DNA from: Bauldia sp.
GTDB taxonomy: Bacteria; Pseudomonadota; Alphaproteobacteria; Rhizobiales; Kaistiaceae
NCBI GenBank assembly: GCA_037200845.1
Contig: JBBCGQ010000001.1
Span: 744,001 to 808,000, forward strand
Reading direction: 5' to 3'
DNA: 64,000 nt
The notes under the pieces were generated by a model. That model saw only the letters and a program-made list of their open reading frames with translations, was not told the origin of the DNA and made no database searches. A program made the translations under genes and the position numbers. Positions within the stretch are counted from its first letter, which is position 1. Every line of letters begins with the position of its first letter. This document shows, in pieces, positions 56,094 to 64,000 of the stretch.

Positions 56094-56767
56094 TGCGTTA
56101 CGCGCTGTATTTCGCGCCGGCCGCCGCCAGCGACCTCTGGCGCTTCGGCTCCGCCGTCCTCGGCTACGACGCCGCGACCGGGCACGAGATGGCGCAGTTC
56201 GTGCCGGCGGGTGTGGCGCCTGGTGAATGGCGCCGGCTCACCGCGGAGCCGCGCCGCTACGGCTTCCACGCCACGCTGAAGGCGCCGTTCCGCCTCGCCG
56301 ACGGTCTGAGCGAAACGGCGCTGTCGGATGCCGCGGCGAAATTCGCCGCGGCGGTTGCGCCTTTCGATCTGCCGCTGCACCTGACGCCGCTCGATGGCTT
56401 CACCGCCGTCATGCCGACGTTTGTTCCGCCGGCGTTGACGGCGGTGGAGAACGCCGTCGTGGCCGGCTTCGACAGCTTCCGCGCGCCACTCGACGAGGCC
56501 GAGATGGCGAAGCGCCTGCGCGCGCCGCTCACGCCGCGCCAGCGCGGCTACCTCGATCGCTACGGCTACCCCTACGTCCACGACGAGTTCCGTTTCCACA
56601 TGACGCTGTCGAGCCGCCTGCCGGAGGCCCTGATCCCGCCCGTGGTCGCTTCCCTCAAGGCCGAGTTCGCCGCCCGCTGCCCGCCTTCAGTGGCTATCGA
56701 CCAGCTCGTTCTTTTCCGTGAAGAAATCGACCGATTTCGGATAGTGGCGCGCTTCCCCTTCGGCTAG
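56093..56767 (+). CDS. DUF1045 phosphonate metabolism protein, 2H phosphoesterase superfamily
   Basis: This 224-residue protein is always found with alphaproteobacterial C-P lyase genes, as far as I know. The two H-x-T-type motifs of 2H phosphoesterases are visible in GFHATLKAPF (about 57) and FRFHMTLSSRL (about 162). No phnP (cyclic phosphodiesterase) gene is in the operon, so this protein may open the 5-phosphoribosyl-1,2-cyclic phosphate made by PhnJ. The motifs are seen; the substitution is inference. It overlaps phnN (TGATG) and is the last gene of the operon. Confidence 0.87.
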   Translation: MRYALYFAPAAASDLWRFGSAVLGYDAATGHEMAQFVPAGVAPGEWRRLTAEPRRYGFHATLKAPFRLADGLSETALSDAAAKFAAAVAPFDLPLHLTPLDGFTAVMPTFVPPALTAVENAVVAGFDSFRAPLDEAEMAKRLRAPLTPRQRGYLDRYGYPYVHDEFRFHMTLSSRLPEALIPPVVASLKAEFAARCPPSVAIDQLVLFREEIDRFRIVARFPFG

Positions 56768-56837
56768 TTTCGCGAGCCCGGTTGGCCGGTGAATTGCATC
56801 GCCGGCCGCAGGTTTCGACGGTCGAGGAACAGTTGGC

Positions 56838-58622
56838 ATGGCGGACTTCGAACTGGACATCGGCCGGTTGCACGCGGCCTATGCGGCGGGTGCGGACCCG
56901 GCCATGGCCATCGACACGGTCTACCGCCGTCTCGCCGCCGCTGCCGACCCCGGCATCTTCATCGCGCTGGTGGACGAAAGCGCCGCCCGCGCCGCGGCGA
57001 GCGCGCTGCCGAAATTCGACCCCGCCCGCTACCCGCTGTGGGGCGTGCCCTTCGCCGTGAAGGACAACATCGACGTTGCCGGCATCCCGACTACCGCCGG
57101 CTGCCGCGAGTTCGCCTACACGCCAACGGCCAGCGCACCGGTCGTCGACCGCCTGCTCGCCGCCGGCGCCATCCTCATCGGCAAGACCAACCTCGACCAG
57201 TTCGCCGCCGGCCTCGTCGGCGTCCGCACGCCGTACCCTGTGCCGCGGAATGCCATCGACCCGAGCATCGTGCCGGGCGGCTCGTCGTCCGGTTCCGCCG
57301 TCGCGGTGGCGCGCGGCATCGTCTCGTTCGCGCTCGGCACCGACACGGCCGGCTCGGGCCGCATCCCCGCGGCGCTGAACAATATCGTCGGCCTCAAGCC
57401 CAGCCGCGGCGCGCTATCGACGCGCGGCGTCGTGCCCGCCTGCCGCACGCTCGATTGCGTGTCGGTCTTCGCCACCACGGTCGACGACGCCTGGCGCATC
57501 GCCAACATCGCCGCCGTCTACGACGCCGAGGACGGCTACGCCCGGCGCATTCCGCTCGGCGCCGCGACGCGCCCGCCGGTCGTCCGCCTCGGCGTGCCGG
57601 ACGACGCCAGCATCGTCTTCGGCAGCGATACCGCGAGGGACGCCTTCGCCGCCGCGCTCGCCGCGTTCCCGAATTTCGGCGGCAAGCCGAAGCCGGTCGA
57701 TCTCGCGCCGTTCTACGCCGCGGCGGTCCGCCTCTACGAAGGCTCGTGGGTCGCCGAGCGCTACGCCGCGATCCGCGAATTCATCGAGAAGCAGCCCGGG
57801 GCGCTGTTCCCGGTGACGCGCACGATCATCGAAAGCGCGCGCCGCCTCTCCGCCGCCGATGCCTTCGCCGACCAGTACCGCCTCGCCGATCTCGCGCGCA
57901 AGACATCCGCCGTGTGGAACGACATCGACGTCCTGGTCGTGCCGTCGATGCCCGACGTCTGCACCGTCGATGAGGTTGCCGCCGATCCGCTGGTGCCGAA
58001 CCGCCGCCTCGGCACCTATACCAACTTCGTCAATCTGCTCGACCTTTGCGCGATCGCTGTGCCCGGCCCATTCCGCAGCGACCGCCGCCCCGCCGGCGTC
58101 ACTCTGATCGCGCCCGCCGGCCGCGACGGCCTGCTTGCGGCGCTCGCCGCCGAGATCCACGCCGCCGCCGGCGTGCCCGTCGGCGCCACCGGCCGCCCGC
58201 TGCCCAAGGCGCCGCTGCCGCGCGTGCAGTCGGCCGAGCAGATCCCGGTCGTCGTCATCGGCGCGCATCTCTCGGGCATGGCGCTGAACCACGAGTTGAC
58301 GGCGCGCGGCGCGACCTTCGTCAAGGCCGTGACCACCGAGCCGGTCTACCGCCTCTACGCCTTGCCCGGCGGCCCGCCGCAGCGCCCCGGACTCGTGCGC
58401 GTCGCCGGCAGCGGCGCCGCGATTGAGACCGAGGTGTGGTCGCTGCCCACCGCCGGCTTCGGCGAGTTCGTCGCCGGCATCCCATTGCCGCTCGGCATCG
58501 GCACGGTCCGCCTTGCCGACGGCACGACGGCGAAAGGCTTCCTCTGCGAAGCGGTCGCGACCGAAGGCGCGCGCGACATCACCGGCTTCGGCGGCTGGCG
58601 CAATTATGTCGCGAGCCTCTAG
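56838..58622 (+). CDS. atzF: Allophanate hydrolase (AtzF type)
   Basis: The enzyme breaks down allophanate (or 1,3-dicarboxyurea) to ammonia and CO2. The 594-residue protein has an amidase-signature domain (about 1-430) with catalytic Lys in GVPFAVKDNIDVAG, the Gly/Ser stretch GGSSSGSAVAVARG and the nucleophile loop FALGTDTAGSGRIPAALN. A smaller C-terminal domain (about 470-590: VIGAHLSGMALNHELTARGA, GIPLPLGIGTVRLADGT) is diagnostic of AtzF. It lies 70 bp after the phn operon and is convergent with the other biuret genes. Confidence 0.93.
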   Translation: MADFELDIGRLHAAYAAGADPAMAIDTVYRRLAAAADPGIFIALVDESAARAAASALPKFDPARYPLWGVPFAVKDNIDVAGIPTTAGCREFAYTPTASAPVVDRLLAAGAILIGKTNLDQFAAGLVGVRTPYPVPRNAIDPSIVPGGSSSGSAVAVARGIVSFALGTDTAGSGRIPAALNNIVGLKPSRGALSTRGVVPACRTLDCVSVFATTVDDAWRIANIAAVYDAEDGYARRIPLGAATRPPVVRLGVPDDASIVFGSDTARDAFAAALAAFPNFGGKPKPVDLAPFYAAAVRLYEGSWVAERYAAIREFIEKQPGALFPVTRTIIESARRLSAADAFADQYRLADLARKTSAVWNDIDVLVVPSMPDVCTVDEVAADPLVPNRRLGTYTNFVNLLDLCAIAVPGPFRSDRRPAGVTLIAPAGRDGLLAALAAEIHAAAGVPVGATGRPLPKAPLPRVQSAEQIPVVVIGAHLSGMALNHELTARGATFVKAVTTEPVYRLYALPGGPPQRPGLVRVAGSGAAIETEVWSLPTAGFGEFVAGIPLPLGIGTVRLADGTTAKGFLCEAVATEGARDITGFGGWRNYVASL

Positions 58623-58627
58623 CGCTG

Positions 58628-58807
58628 AGGAGGGAGGAGGAGAGACACCCCTCCCCAAAACCGCGAAGCGGTTTTGGCCCTCCCGCAAGGGGAGGGCTCA
58701 TCCTTGTTGCAGCACCGCGCTTCAACAAACTCCGCTTTTTGAACCCTCCCCTTGCGGGAGGGTCAAAACGCCGAAGGCGTTTTGGGGAGGGGTGTCTCCC
58801 TCCTCAC
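58628..58807. repeat. Large inverted repeat of two-hairpin units
   Basis: Two inverted arms of about 55 bp (roughly 58642-58696 and 58744-58798) fill the gap between convergent atzF and the AtzH-like gene. Each arm contains two hairpins: a CCCTCCC...GGGAGGG stem and an A/T-tipped stem with a 3-nt loop. The second stem differs between arms (AAAACCGC-GAA-GCGGTTTT versus AAAACGCC-GAA-GGCGTTTT) but keeps perfect pairing, and is flanked by GGGGAGGGG. It may also act as a bidirectional terminator. Confidence 0.85.
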
Positions 58808-58826
58808 GAACCTAGGTCCACGGCCG

Positions 58827-59216
58827 CTACGTCTCGTCGATAGTCGAAACATGCGCCGCGGCGACCCGCCAACCCGCGGCAGTCTTCACCCACGTCTGCA
58901 TCTGGCGCCCGATCTTGCCCGGCGCATTCGCCCGGCGGAACAGCGTCGCCGCCACCGCGAACTCGCGCCCATACGTCGTGATGACCGTGCGCTCCAGCGT
59001 CCGCGCCAGGCCAACCGCGGAGCGCGCCTTGCGGAACGCCGCGATCTCCTCCGGCCCGTAGAGATTCTCCGCCATGCCGTAGCGGATGGTCGAGGGATGA
59101 TCGAGGAAGAACCGGTCGAGCGCCGCGACGTCGTTGCCGACCAGCGCCTGCTCATAGGCCGCGAACGCCGCCTCGACCTCGGCCTTCACCGTCGGGATGT
59201 TGATGTCGAGGCTCAT
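58827..59216 (-). CDS. AtzH/HpxZ-like protein (DUF3225, NTF2-like fold)
   Basis: This 129-residue single-domain protein contains the features ALVGNDVAALDRFFLDHPST, RYGMAENLYGPEEIAAFRKA, TYGREFAVAATLFRR and GRQMQTWVKTAAGWRVAAAH, typical of the DUF3225 family that accompanies allophanate and oxamate/oxalurate amidohydrolase genes. No catalytic residues are evident; family members are thought to be accessory or to act on unstable carboxylated urea intermediates. ATG 59216 overlaps the cyclo-ligase-like gene. It is last in the minus-strand biuret operon. Confidence 0.85.
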   Translation of the reverse strand: MSLDINIPTVKAEVEAAFAAYEQALVGNDVAALDRFFLDHPSTIRYGMAENLYGPEEIAAFRKARSAVGLARTLERTVITTYGREFAVAATLFRRANAPGKIGRQMQTWVKTAAGWRVAAAHVSTIDET

Positions 59217-59971
59217 CGCGCCAGGCGCTGGCGCAGCGACTTGAGGAACGGAATGTTCTCGTACTGGTCCGCCTGCACGCGCTCCCAATCGACGCCGGAA
59301 GGCTGCGGGTAGGGCGTGCGCGTGGTGATCAGCTCGGTCTCGGTCGCGATGTAGTTCAGCGCCGAGTCGTGCGGCATCATCGGCAGCCGGCGGTCGTCGA
59401 CCACCTGGCTCGAATGCACGGTGGTCGCGATCGGCGTCGTCGGCCCGACCTTGCCGAGCTCGCGGAAGATGCCGAGTTCCAGGTCGGCGAAGCCGCCGCC
59501 CTTGCCGGTCCGCCCGCCGGCGCGCGTCACCGCCACGCAGCCGACGACGACGAAGTCCAGCGTCTCCATCTCCTCGAACTCGACCGGCTGGCCGTGTGCC
59601 AGAAATCCCTGCGCCGCGGCGGCGGTTTCGAATTCGACGCCCTTCGCCTTGAGCTCGGCCGGATCGAGTCGCACGAACGGAAATCCGCGCGTCAGTTCCG
59701 GCACCGGCGCGTAGACGATCTTGCCGTCGTAGAGGGCGCGGAGCCGCACCGGTATCTGCGGCGGGTCGGGGTTGCACTTGACCACGCGCGCCGCCTTCCA
59801 CGCCGGCACGCGCGCGAGATGCCAGGCCGCGAGATCGGCGCCGGCGAAATTCGGGATGCGGCTCCATACCGGACCGACGTTGACCGCGTTGGTCTCCAGC
59901 CGTGACCACACATCGTTGCGCAGCGCGTCCTTGTCTTCGTTACGGCCTTCCCAGCGCGCGTGTTCGCTCAT
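59213..59971 (-). CDS. 5-formyltetrahydrofolate cyclo-ligase-like protein
   Basis: This 252-residue protein has the MTHFS-type C-terminal signature GRTGKGGGFADLELGI (about 160) and an N-terminal region with NPDPPQIPVRLRALYDGK in place of the usual substrate loop. Its length exceeds the roughly 190 residues of housekeeping cyclo-ligases, and it matches a branch often linked to amidase genes. It overlaps both neighbours by 4 bp. A ligase or kinase-like reaction on a carboxylated intermediate is possible; folate activity should not be assumed. Confidence 0.82.
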   Translation of the reverse strand: MSEHARWEGRNEDKDALRNDVWSRLETNAVNVGPVWSRIPNFAGADLAAWHLARVPAWKAARVVKCNPDPPQIPVRLRALYDGKIVYAPVPELTRGFPFVRLDPAELKAKGVEFETAAAAQGFLAHGQPVEFEEMETLDFVVVGCVAVTRAGGRTGKGGGFADLELGIFRELGKVGPTTPIATTVHSSQVVDDRRLPMMPHDSALNYIATETELITTRTPYPQPSGVDWERVQADQYENIPFLKSLRQRLAR

Positions 59972-61362
59972 GCCGCCACCGGCGCGGCGACCGCGCCCTC
60001 CCGTTCGAGATAACGCGCCACCCGCAGCGCCAGGTCCTCGCGCCACGCCGGCGCGATCACCTGCACGCCGATCGGCAGCTTGGCGCCCGGCAGCCACACC
60101 GGCACCGCCACCACCGGCAGTCCGATGAAACTGATCGGCTGCGCGTAGAGGCCGATGTTCGGCCGCGCCGGCAGCGTCACGCCGTCGAGCGTCACGGTCT
60201 TGGTGCCCGAGGGCAGCGCGTGGAACGGCGTCGCCGGCGCGAGGACGACGTCAACGTCGCGGAACACGTCGCGCATCGCGGCGCGGAACCACGAGCGGAA
60301 GCGCTGCGCCTGGATCACCCACGCTGCCGGCACCATCGCGCCGGAGAGCAGGCGGTCGCGCGTGTCGGGATCGAAATCGGCCGCGCGCGTCCTGAGGCGC
60401 GTGAGATGCAGCGTCGAGGACTCCGCCGTCGTGATGATGTACGCCGCCGCCCGCGCCCGTGCCGCCTCGGGGATCGTGACCGTGCGGCTGACGCTCAGCG
60501 CCGCCGCGACGTGATCGACCGCGGCGTAGGCCTCGGGCATGCCCGACTTGCGGAAATAATCGTCGGCGACCGCGATGCGGATGCCGGTGATGCCCTTATC
60601 GACATCCTTCATTGCCGCGATCGCCGGCCGCGACACCTGCGCCGGGTCGTTCTCATCGTCGCCCTGCAGCGCGTCGAGGATGAGCGCGAGGTCGGTCACC
60701 GAGCGTGCGATGGGACCCAGATGATCGAGGCTGGCGCAGAACGGGAACGTGCCGGCGCGCGACAGGCGGCCGAAGGTCGGCTTCAGCCCGAACAGGCCGC
60801 AGAACGAGGCAGGTACGCGGATCGAGCCGTTGGTGTCGGAGCCGAGAGAGGCCGCGACCATGCCCGCGGCGACCGCGGTGCCCGAGCCGCCCGACGATCC
60901 GCCCGACATCCGCGTCGGGTCGTGCGGGTTGAGCGAGTTGCCGTCGTGCGCATTCTCGCCGGTGAAGTCGTAGGCGTATTCGCCCATGTTGAGCGCGCCG
61001 AGCAGCACCGCGCCGCGCGCCGCCATGCGCAGGATGAGCGTCGCGTCGTCGGTCGCCGCCCGGTTGTCGCGGTTGATCTTCGAGCCGGCTCGCGTCGTCA
61101 CGTCGGCGACGTCGAACAGATTCTTGACGCCGTAGGGTACGCCGGCGAGCGTCGGCGCGTCGTCCTCGTCGACCGCAGTGTCGACGGCGTCGGCTTCGGC
61201 CAAGGCGCGGGCGAAGGTCATGTCGGTGAAGGCGTGCAGGCGCGCGTTCTTCGCCTCGATGTGGGCGATGGCCGCGAGCGTCACCTCGCGCGCCGAGACG
61301 CGCCGTGCCTTCACCGCCGCCGCGATGACATGGGCGGGCTGCAGGAGCAACGCGTCGGTCAC
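59968..61362 (-). CDS. atzE: AtzE-like amidase (1-carboxybiuret hydrolase subunit)
   Basis: The 464-residue amidase-signature enzyme has the catalytic Lys in GVPYGVKNLFDVADV, the cis-Ser segment MSGGSSGGSGTAVAAG and the nucleophile loop SLGSDTNGSIRVPASFCG. GTG 61362 is chosen because it overlaps the AtzG stop and gives a normal N-terminus; the longer open frame is a shadow. Coupling to an AtzG-like small subunit identifies it as AtzE, which deaminates 1-carboxybiuret in cyanuric acid and biuret catabolism. Related glutamyl-tRNA amidotransferase A subunits look similar but do not occur in this context. Confidence 0.88.
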   Translation of the reverse strand: MTDALLLQPAHVIAAAVKARRVSAREVTLAAIAHIEAKNARLHAFTDMTFARALAEADAVDTAVDEDDAPTLAGVPYGVKNLFDVADVTTRAGSKINRDNRAATDDATLILRMAARGAVLLGALNMGEYAYDFTGENAHDGNSLNPHDPTRMSGGSSGGSGTAVAAGMVAASLGSDTNGSIRVPASFCGLFGLKPTFGRLSRAGTFPFCASLDHLGPIARSVTDLALILDALQGDDENDPAQVSRPAIAAMKDVDKGITGIRIAVADDYFRKSGMPEAYAAVDHVAAALSVSRTVTIPEAARARAAAYIITTAESSTLHLTRLRTRAADFDPDTRDRLLSGAMVPAAWVIQAQRFRSWFRAAMRDVFRDVDVVLAPATPFHALPSGTKTVTLDGVTLPARPNIGLYAQPISFIGLPVVAVPVWLPGAKLPIGVQVIAPAWREDLALRVARYLEREGAVAAPVAA

Positions 61363-61544
61363 GGGATAAACACCGGCGCGGGTTCGACGTGATCTTCCAG
61401 CGGATACGCCAGCAGCAGCTCGGCCGCGGCGGCCGTCGCCTTGAGGTTGGCGACCACCGTCGGCTTCCACTGCGGCGGAATGGTCAGGTCCAGCGCCCGC
61501 GCCATCAGGTCGGCGTGCGCTTCCGGGTCGAATTGTTGGGTCAC
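61359..61544 (-). CDS. atzG: AtzG-like small subunit (DUF4089)
   Basis: This 61-residue protein starts at GTG 61544, which overlaps the stop of the upstream cysteine hydrolase, and overlaps AtzE at its end. The sequence [20 protein letters not shown] followed by [20 protein letters not shown] is the DUF4089/GatC-like helical pattern of AtzG, the obligate partner of AtzE. It is short and easily missed, being hidden within a longer shadow frame. Confidence 0.87.
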   Translation of the reverse strand: MTQQFDPEAHADLMARALDLTIPPQWKPTVVANLKATAAAAELLLAYPLEDHVEPAPVFIP

Positions 61545-62218
61545 GCGGCTACGGCCCCGGCGACCGCCGCCTCCAGCGCCGACAGCGGCGCAGTGCTGCC
61601 GACGATGCCGCCCTGCGCGGTGATCATCGCCAGCGTCGCCGCCTTGAATTCGGGGAAGTAGGACTCCGTCGCATCCTCGATCAGCAGGCACTCGTACCCG
61701 CGATCGTTCGCCTCGCGCATCGTCGTCTGCACGCACACCTCCGTCGTCACCCCGGCGACGACCAGGTGCGTAATCTTGCGCGCCTTCAACGTGTCGCCGA
61801 GCGGAGTCGCATAAAACGATCCTTTGCCCGGCTTGTCGATAACCAGTTCGCTGGGCAGCGGCGCCAATTCGGCAACGATGCCGTGTCCCGGCTCGCCGTG
61901 GATCAGGATACGCCCCATCGGACCCTTGTCGCCGATGCGCAGCGTCGGGTTGCCGCGCAGCCGCTTGGCCGGCGGGCAGTCGGAAAGATCGGCCTTGTGC
62001 CCCTCGCGCGTATGGATCACCGGCCAGCCCGCCTTGCGGAACAGGCGGATGAGACGCCCGACGGTCGGCACGATCGCCTGCAGCCGCATCACGTCGTTGC
62101 CGAGCGTCGCGCCGAAGCCGCCCGGCTCGACGAAATCGCGCTGCATGTCGATGACGATCAGCGCCACGCCATCCGGCGGAAAGGAATACGCGAACGGCTT
62201 CGCCGCGACCGAAATCAT
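61541..62218 (-). CDS. biuH: Isochorismatase-family cysteine hydrolase, probable biuret hydrolase
   Basis: The 225-residue protein has the triad of the family: Asp24 in [17 protein letters not shown], Lys in [13 protein letters not shown] and the nucleophilic Cys in [17 protein letters not shown]. With AtzG, AtzE and AtzF beside it, biuret hydrolase (biuret to allophanate and ammonia) is the best fit; ureidoacrylate hydrolase RutB and N-carbamoylsarcosine amidase are the look-alikes. ATG 62218 is chosen by the conserved start; longer frames run into palindromic repeats. It is first in the minus-strand biuret operon. Confidence 0.82.
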   Translation of the reverse strand: MISVAAKPFAYSFPPDGVALIVIDMQRDFVEPGGFGATLGNDVMRLQAIVPTVGRLIRLFRKAGWPVIHTREGHKADLSDCPPAKRLRGNPTLRIGDKGPMGRILIHGEPGHGIVAELAPLPSELVIDKPGKGSFYATPLGDTLKARKITHLVVAGVTTEVCVQTTMREANDRGYECLLIEDATESYFPEFKAATLAMITAQGGIVGSTAPLSALEAAVAGAVAA

Positions 62219-62254
62219 GACGTCGCTCTCTCGGCCCTGCCGTGACCGTAGTTG

Positions 62255-62440
62255 CCGCGGTCCTCCCCCGTGAAACGGGGGAGGGGGACCATGCGGAGCA
62301 TGGTGGAGGGGGCGGCCCCCTCCGTCGGCGCTGCGCGCCGCCACCTCCCCCGTAAACGGGGGAGGACCGAACCAGCCGTGATCCTCCCCCGTTTACGGGG
62401 GAGGGGGACCGCGCGAAGCGCGGTGGAGGGGGTCGCGCGC
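62255..62440. repeat. Cluster of three two-hairpin repeats
   Basis: Three units of about 52 bp lie between the ABC ATPase and biuret genes: forward (62261-62313), inverted (about 62320-62375) and forward (62382-62433). Each has a hairpin with a CCTCCCCCGT...ACGGGGGAGG stem, a second hairpin with a variable stem and short loop (ACCATGC-GGA-GCATGGT versus ACCGCGC-GAA-GCGCGGT), and a GGAGGGGG tail. The architecture equals that of the repeat near 58.7 kb. Confidence 0.85.
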
Positions 62441-62444
62441 CGCA

Positions 62445-63989
62445 TCAATGCCCCGCCATCGCGCGGCCGATGGACGTGCGGTCGGCATCCGCCGCCGGCA
62501 CGATATAGTCGATGCGCCCGCCCGACATCACCGCGATGCGGTCGGCAAGCTCCAGAATCTCGTCGAGGTCCTCGGAGACCAGCAGCACTGCGGCGCCACG
62601 GTTGCGCTGCTCCATGATCTGCGACCGGATCTCGGCGACCGACGCGAAATCGAGTCCGAAGCAGGGGTTGGCGACCACCAGCACCTCCACCGGCGACGAC
62701 AGCTCGCGCGCCAGCACCGCGCGCTGCACGTTGCCGCCCGAAAGATTCTCCATGAATTCTTCCGTCGACGGCGTCTTGACGCGATAGGCCGTGATCAGTT
62801 CGCGCGCCCGCTGCCGCATCGGCCCGGGCGACAGCCACCAGCCGAGCGTCGTGATCGGCGGCTTGTCGAACGTGCGGAACGAGATGTTCTCCGCCACCGT
62901 CATGCGAGGCACCGCAGCGTTCCGGAGCGGCTCCTCCTGCAGCGAGAACACCTTGAATTTGTCCATGTGATCGCGGATCGGCTCGAACGGCTGCCCGTCC
63001 ACAAAGATGCGGCCGCTGGTCGGTTCGCGCTGCCCGGACAGCACCTCGATCAGCTGGGATTGCCCATTGCCCGAGACGCCGGCGATGCCGACGATCTCGC
63101 CCTCGTGCACCTTGAGGTTCACTTCCTCGACCGCCGGCAGGCCCTGGTCGTCGTTGGCAAAGATCGCGGCGAGCTCCAGCGTCAGCGGCTGCGGCGTCGG
63201 CATGACTTTGCGCGCCGCGCGTTCGCGGATCTTGGTCTCGCCGATCATCATGCGGCTCATCTCATCGACGGTCGTGTCGGCGACCTTGCCGCCGCCGGTG
63301 TACTTGCCGTGGCGGAGCACGCTGAAATCGTCGGCGAATGCCTTCACCTCGCGGAACTTGTGGCTGATCATCAGGATCGTCAGGTCGCCCGCCTGCGTCA
63401 TGCCGCGCAGGAGTCCCAGCACCTCGTCCGCCTCGCCGGGCGTCAGCACCGACGTCGGCTCGTCGAGGATGAGGAAATGCTGGTCGAGATAAAGCTGCTT
63501 GAGAATTTCGAGCTTCTGCTTCTCGCCCGCCGCCAGCCCCGACACCGGAACGTCGAGCGGCACCTTGAACGGCATACGCTCGAGGAACTCGCCGAGGTCG
63601 CGCTTCTCCTTCCGCCAGTCGATGATCGCCGGCGGATCGGCGCGGCTGATCACGAGATTCTCCGCCGCGGTCAGCGACGGCACCAGCGTGAAGTGCTGGT
63701 AGACCATGCCGATGCCGTGCGCATGCGCGTCGCGCGGATTGCGGATCTCGGCTTCCTTGCCGTCGACCAGCACGGTGCCGCGCGTCGGCTGGTAGAAGCC
63801 CATGATGCACTTGACCAGCGTCGACTTGCCGGCGCCGTTCTCGCCGAGCAGCGCGTGCAGCGTGCCCGAATTGACCTTGATCGAGACGTCGTCGAGCGCC
63901 GTGAGCGAGGCGAAAACCTTGGTCATGCCGACGGTTTCGAGACCGATCGCGCGGCGCGTCACGTGGGCAGCGTCGTATGCAGCGCTCAT
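62445..63989 (-). CDS. ABC transporter ATP-binding protein, nucleoside/simple-sugar type (two NBDs)
   Basis: This 514-residue double ATPase resembles the YufO/BmpA-linked group. Domain 1 has Walker A GENGAGKSTLVKCI (about 50-63), signature-like LAAGEKQKLEILKQL and FLILDEPTSVLTP. Domain 2 has a modified Walker A (GVSGNGQSQLIEVL), signature LSGGNVQRAVLAREL and LVVANPCFGLDFAS, in which the usual catalytic-site Glu is replaced by Asn, normal for this group. Permease and lipoprotein genes would be outside the window. Next to biuret genes it may import a urea-like or nucleobase-like compound; that is inference. Confidence 0.9.
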   Translation of the reverse strand: MSAAYDAAHVTRRAIGLETVGMTKVFASLTALDDVSIKVNSGTLHALLGENGAGKSTLVKCIMGFYQPTRGTVLVDGKEAEIRNPRDAHAHGIGMVYQHFTLVPSLTAAENLVISRADPPAIIDWRKEKRDLGEFLERMPFKVPLDVPVSGLAAGEKQKLEILKQLYLDQHFLILDEPTSVLTPGEADEVLGLLRGMTQAGDLTILMISHKFREVKAFADDFSVLRHGKYTGGGKVADTTVDEMSRMMIGETKIRERAARKVMPTPQPLTLELAAIFANDDQGLPAVEEVNLKVHEGEIVGIAGVSGNGQSQLIEVLSGQREPTSGRIFVDGQPFEPIRDHMDKFKVFSLQEEPLRNAAVPRMTVAENISFRTFDKPPITTLGWWLSPGPMRQRARELITAYRVKTPSTEEFMENLSGGNVQRAVLARELSSPVEVLVVANPCFGLDFASVAEIRSQIMEQRNRGAAVLLVSEDLDEILELADRIAVMSGGRIDYIVPAADADRTSIGRAMAGH

Positions 63990-64000
63990 GTTTCGATCTC

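Noticed and set aside
58628-58807. Inverted repeat as the ends of an insertion sequence
   Set aside because: The arms enclose only about 47 bp and no transposase or target-site duplication is visible; it is a palindromic repeat element.
59968-61362. Amidase as GatA of a Glu-tRNA(Gln) amidotransferase
   Set aside because: There is no gatB nearby; a DUF4089 partner, allophanate hydrolase and biuret-type hydrolase point to AtzE.

Overview
The window is about 64 kb of GC-rich DNA (clearly over 60% G+C by eye) from an alphaproteobacterium, most likely of the order Hyphomicrobiales (Rhizobiales). The pointers are a rhizobial galactoglucan-type exopolysaccharide locus, an alphaproteobacterial C-P lyase operon with two PhnE permeases and a DUF1045 gene, a biuret/allophanate hydrolase cluster, and GC-rich palindromic repeats. 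The genus cannot be read from the sequence. I recognised no tRNA, rRNA, CRISPR array, transposase or phage gene. Genes are densely packed, and many neighbours overlap by ATGA, GTGA or TGATG.

Layout. (1) 1-4003: the end of a kdp potassium-uptake operon (tip of kdpB, then kdpC, kdpD, kdpE). (2) 4376-8134: a ferric-iron-type ABC importer (binding protein, double permease, ATPase); the permease has no ordinary start codon at its expected N-terminus. (3) 8131-28989: an exopolysaccharide locus that resembles the Sinorhizobium meliloti exp/wg (EPS II) cluster. On the minus strand lie a MarR regulator, a glycosyltransferase, rfbB and rfbA. Divergent from them lie a type I secretion ABC protein and adaptor, a secreted RTX calcium-binding protein, a GT2 enzyme, a methyltransferase, two related GT4 enzymes, a tail-anchored protein, a GT2 relative that has lost its catalytic aspartates, two pyruvyltransferases (the second frameshifted) and a secreted protein.

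(4) 29069-41509: a minus-strand operon for uptake and catabolism of an unidentified sugar or sugar acid. In transcription order it holds an FAH-family hydrolase, a sugar ABC transporter, a cupin, an LVIVD-repeat protein, a 5-dehydro-4-deoxyglucarate dehydratase-like protein, a DUF1932 dehydrogenase and a Gfo/Idh-aldo/keto reductase fusion. A divergent GntR gene overlaps a gene of unknown family, and a HIT protein follows. (5) 41764-44384: a glutaminase-STAS-cNMP-binding fusion and a small exported protein.

(6) 44443-56767: the whole phosphonate system, namely a hexapeptide acetyltransferase, phnCDE1E2, phnF and phnGHIJKLMN plus a 2H-phosphoesterase (DUF1045) gene. It has a Pho-box candidate, a perfect PhnF-type operator and a post-phnD hairpin. 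(7) 56838-62218: genes for biuret and allophanate breakdown (AtzF, AtzH-like, a cyclo-ligase-like protein, AtzE, AtzG, BiuH-like cysteine hydrolase), bracketed by two clusters of palindromic two-hairpin repeats, followed by a nucleoside/sugar-type ABC ATPase at 62445-63989. Potassium, iron, phosphonate and urea-like nitrogen scavenging beside an exopolysaccharide locus suggests a soil or plant-associated lifestyle; that is inference.
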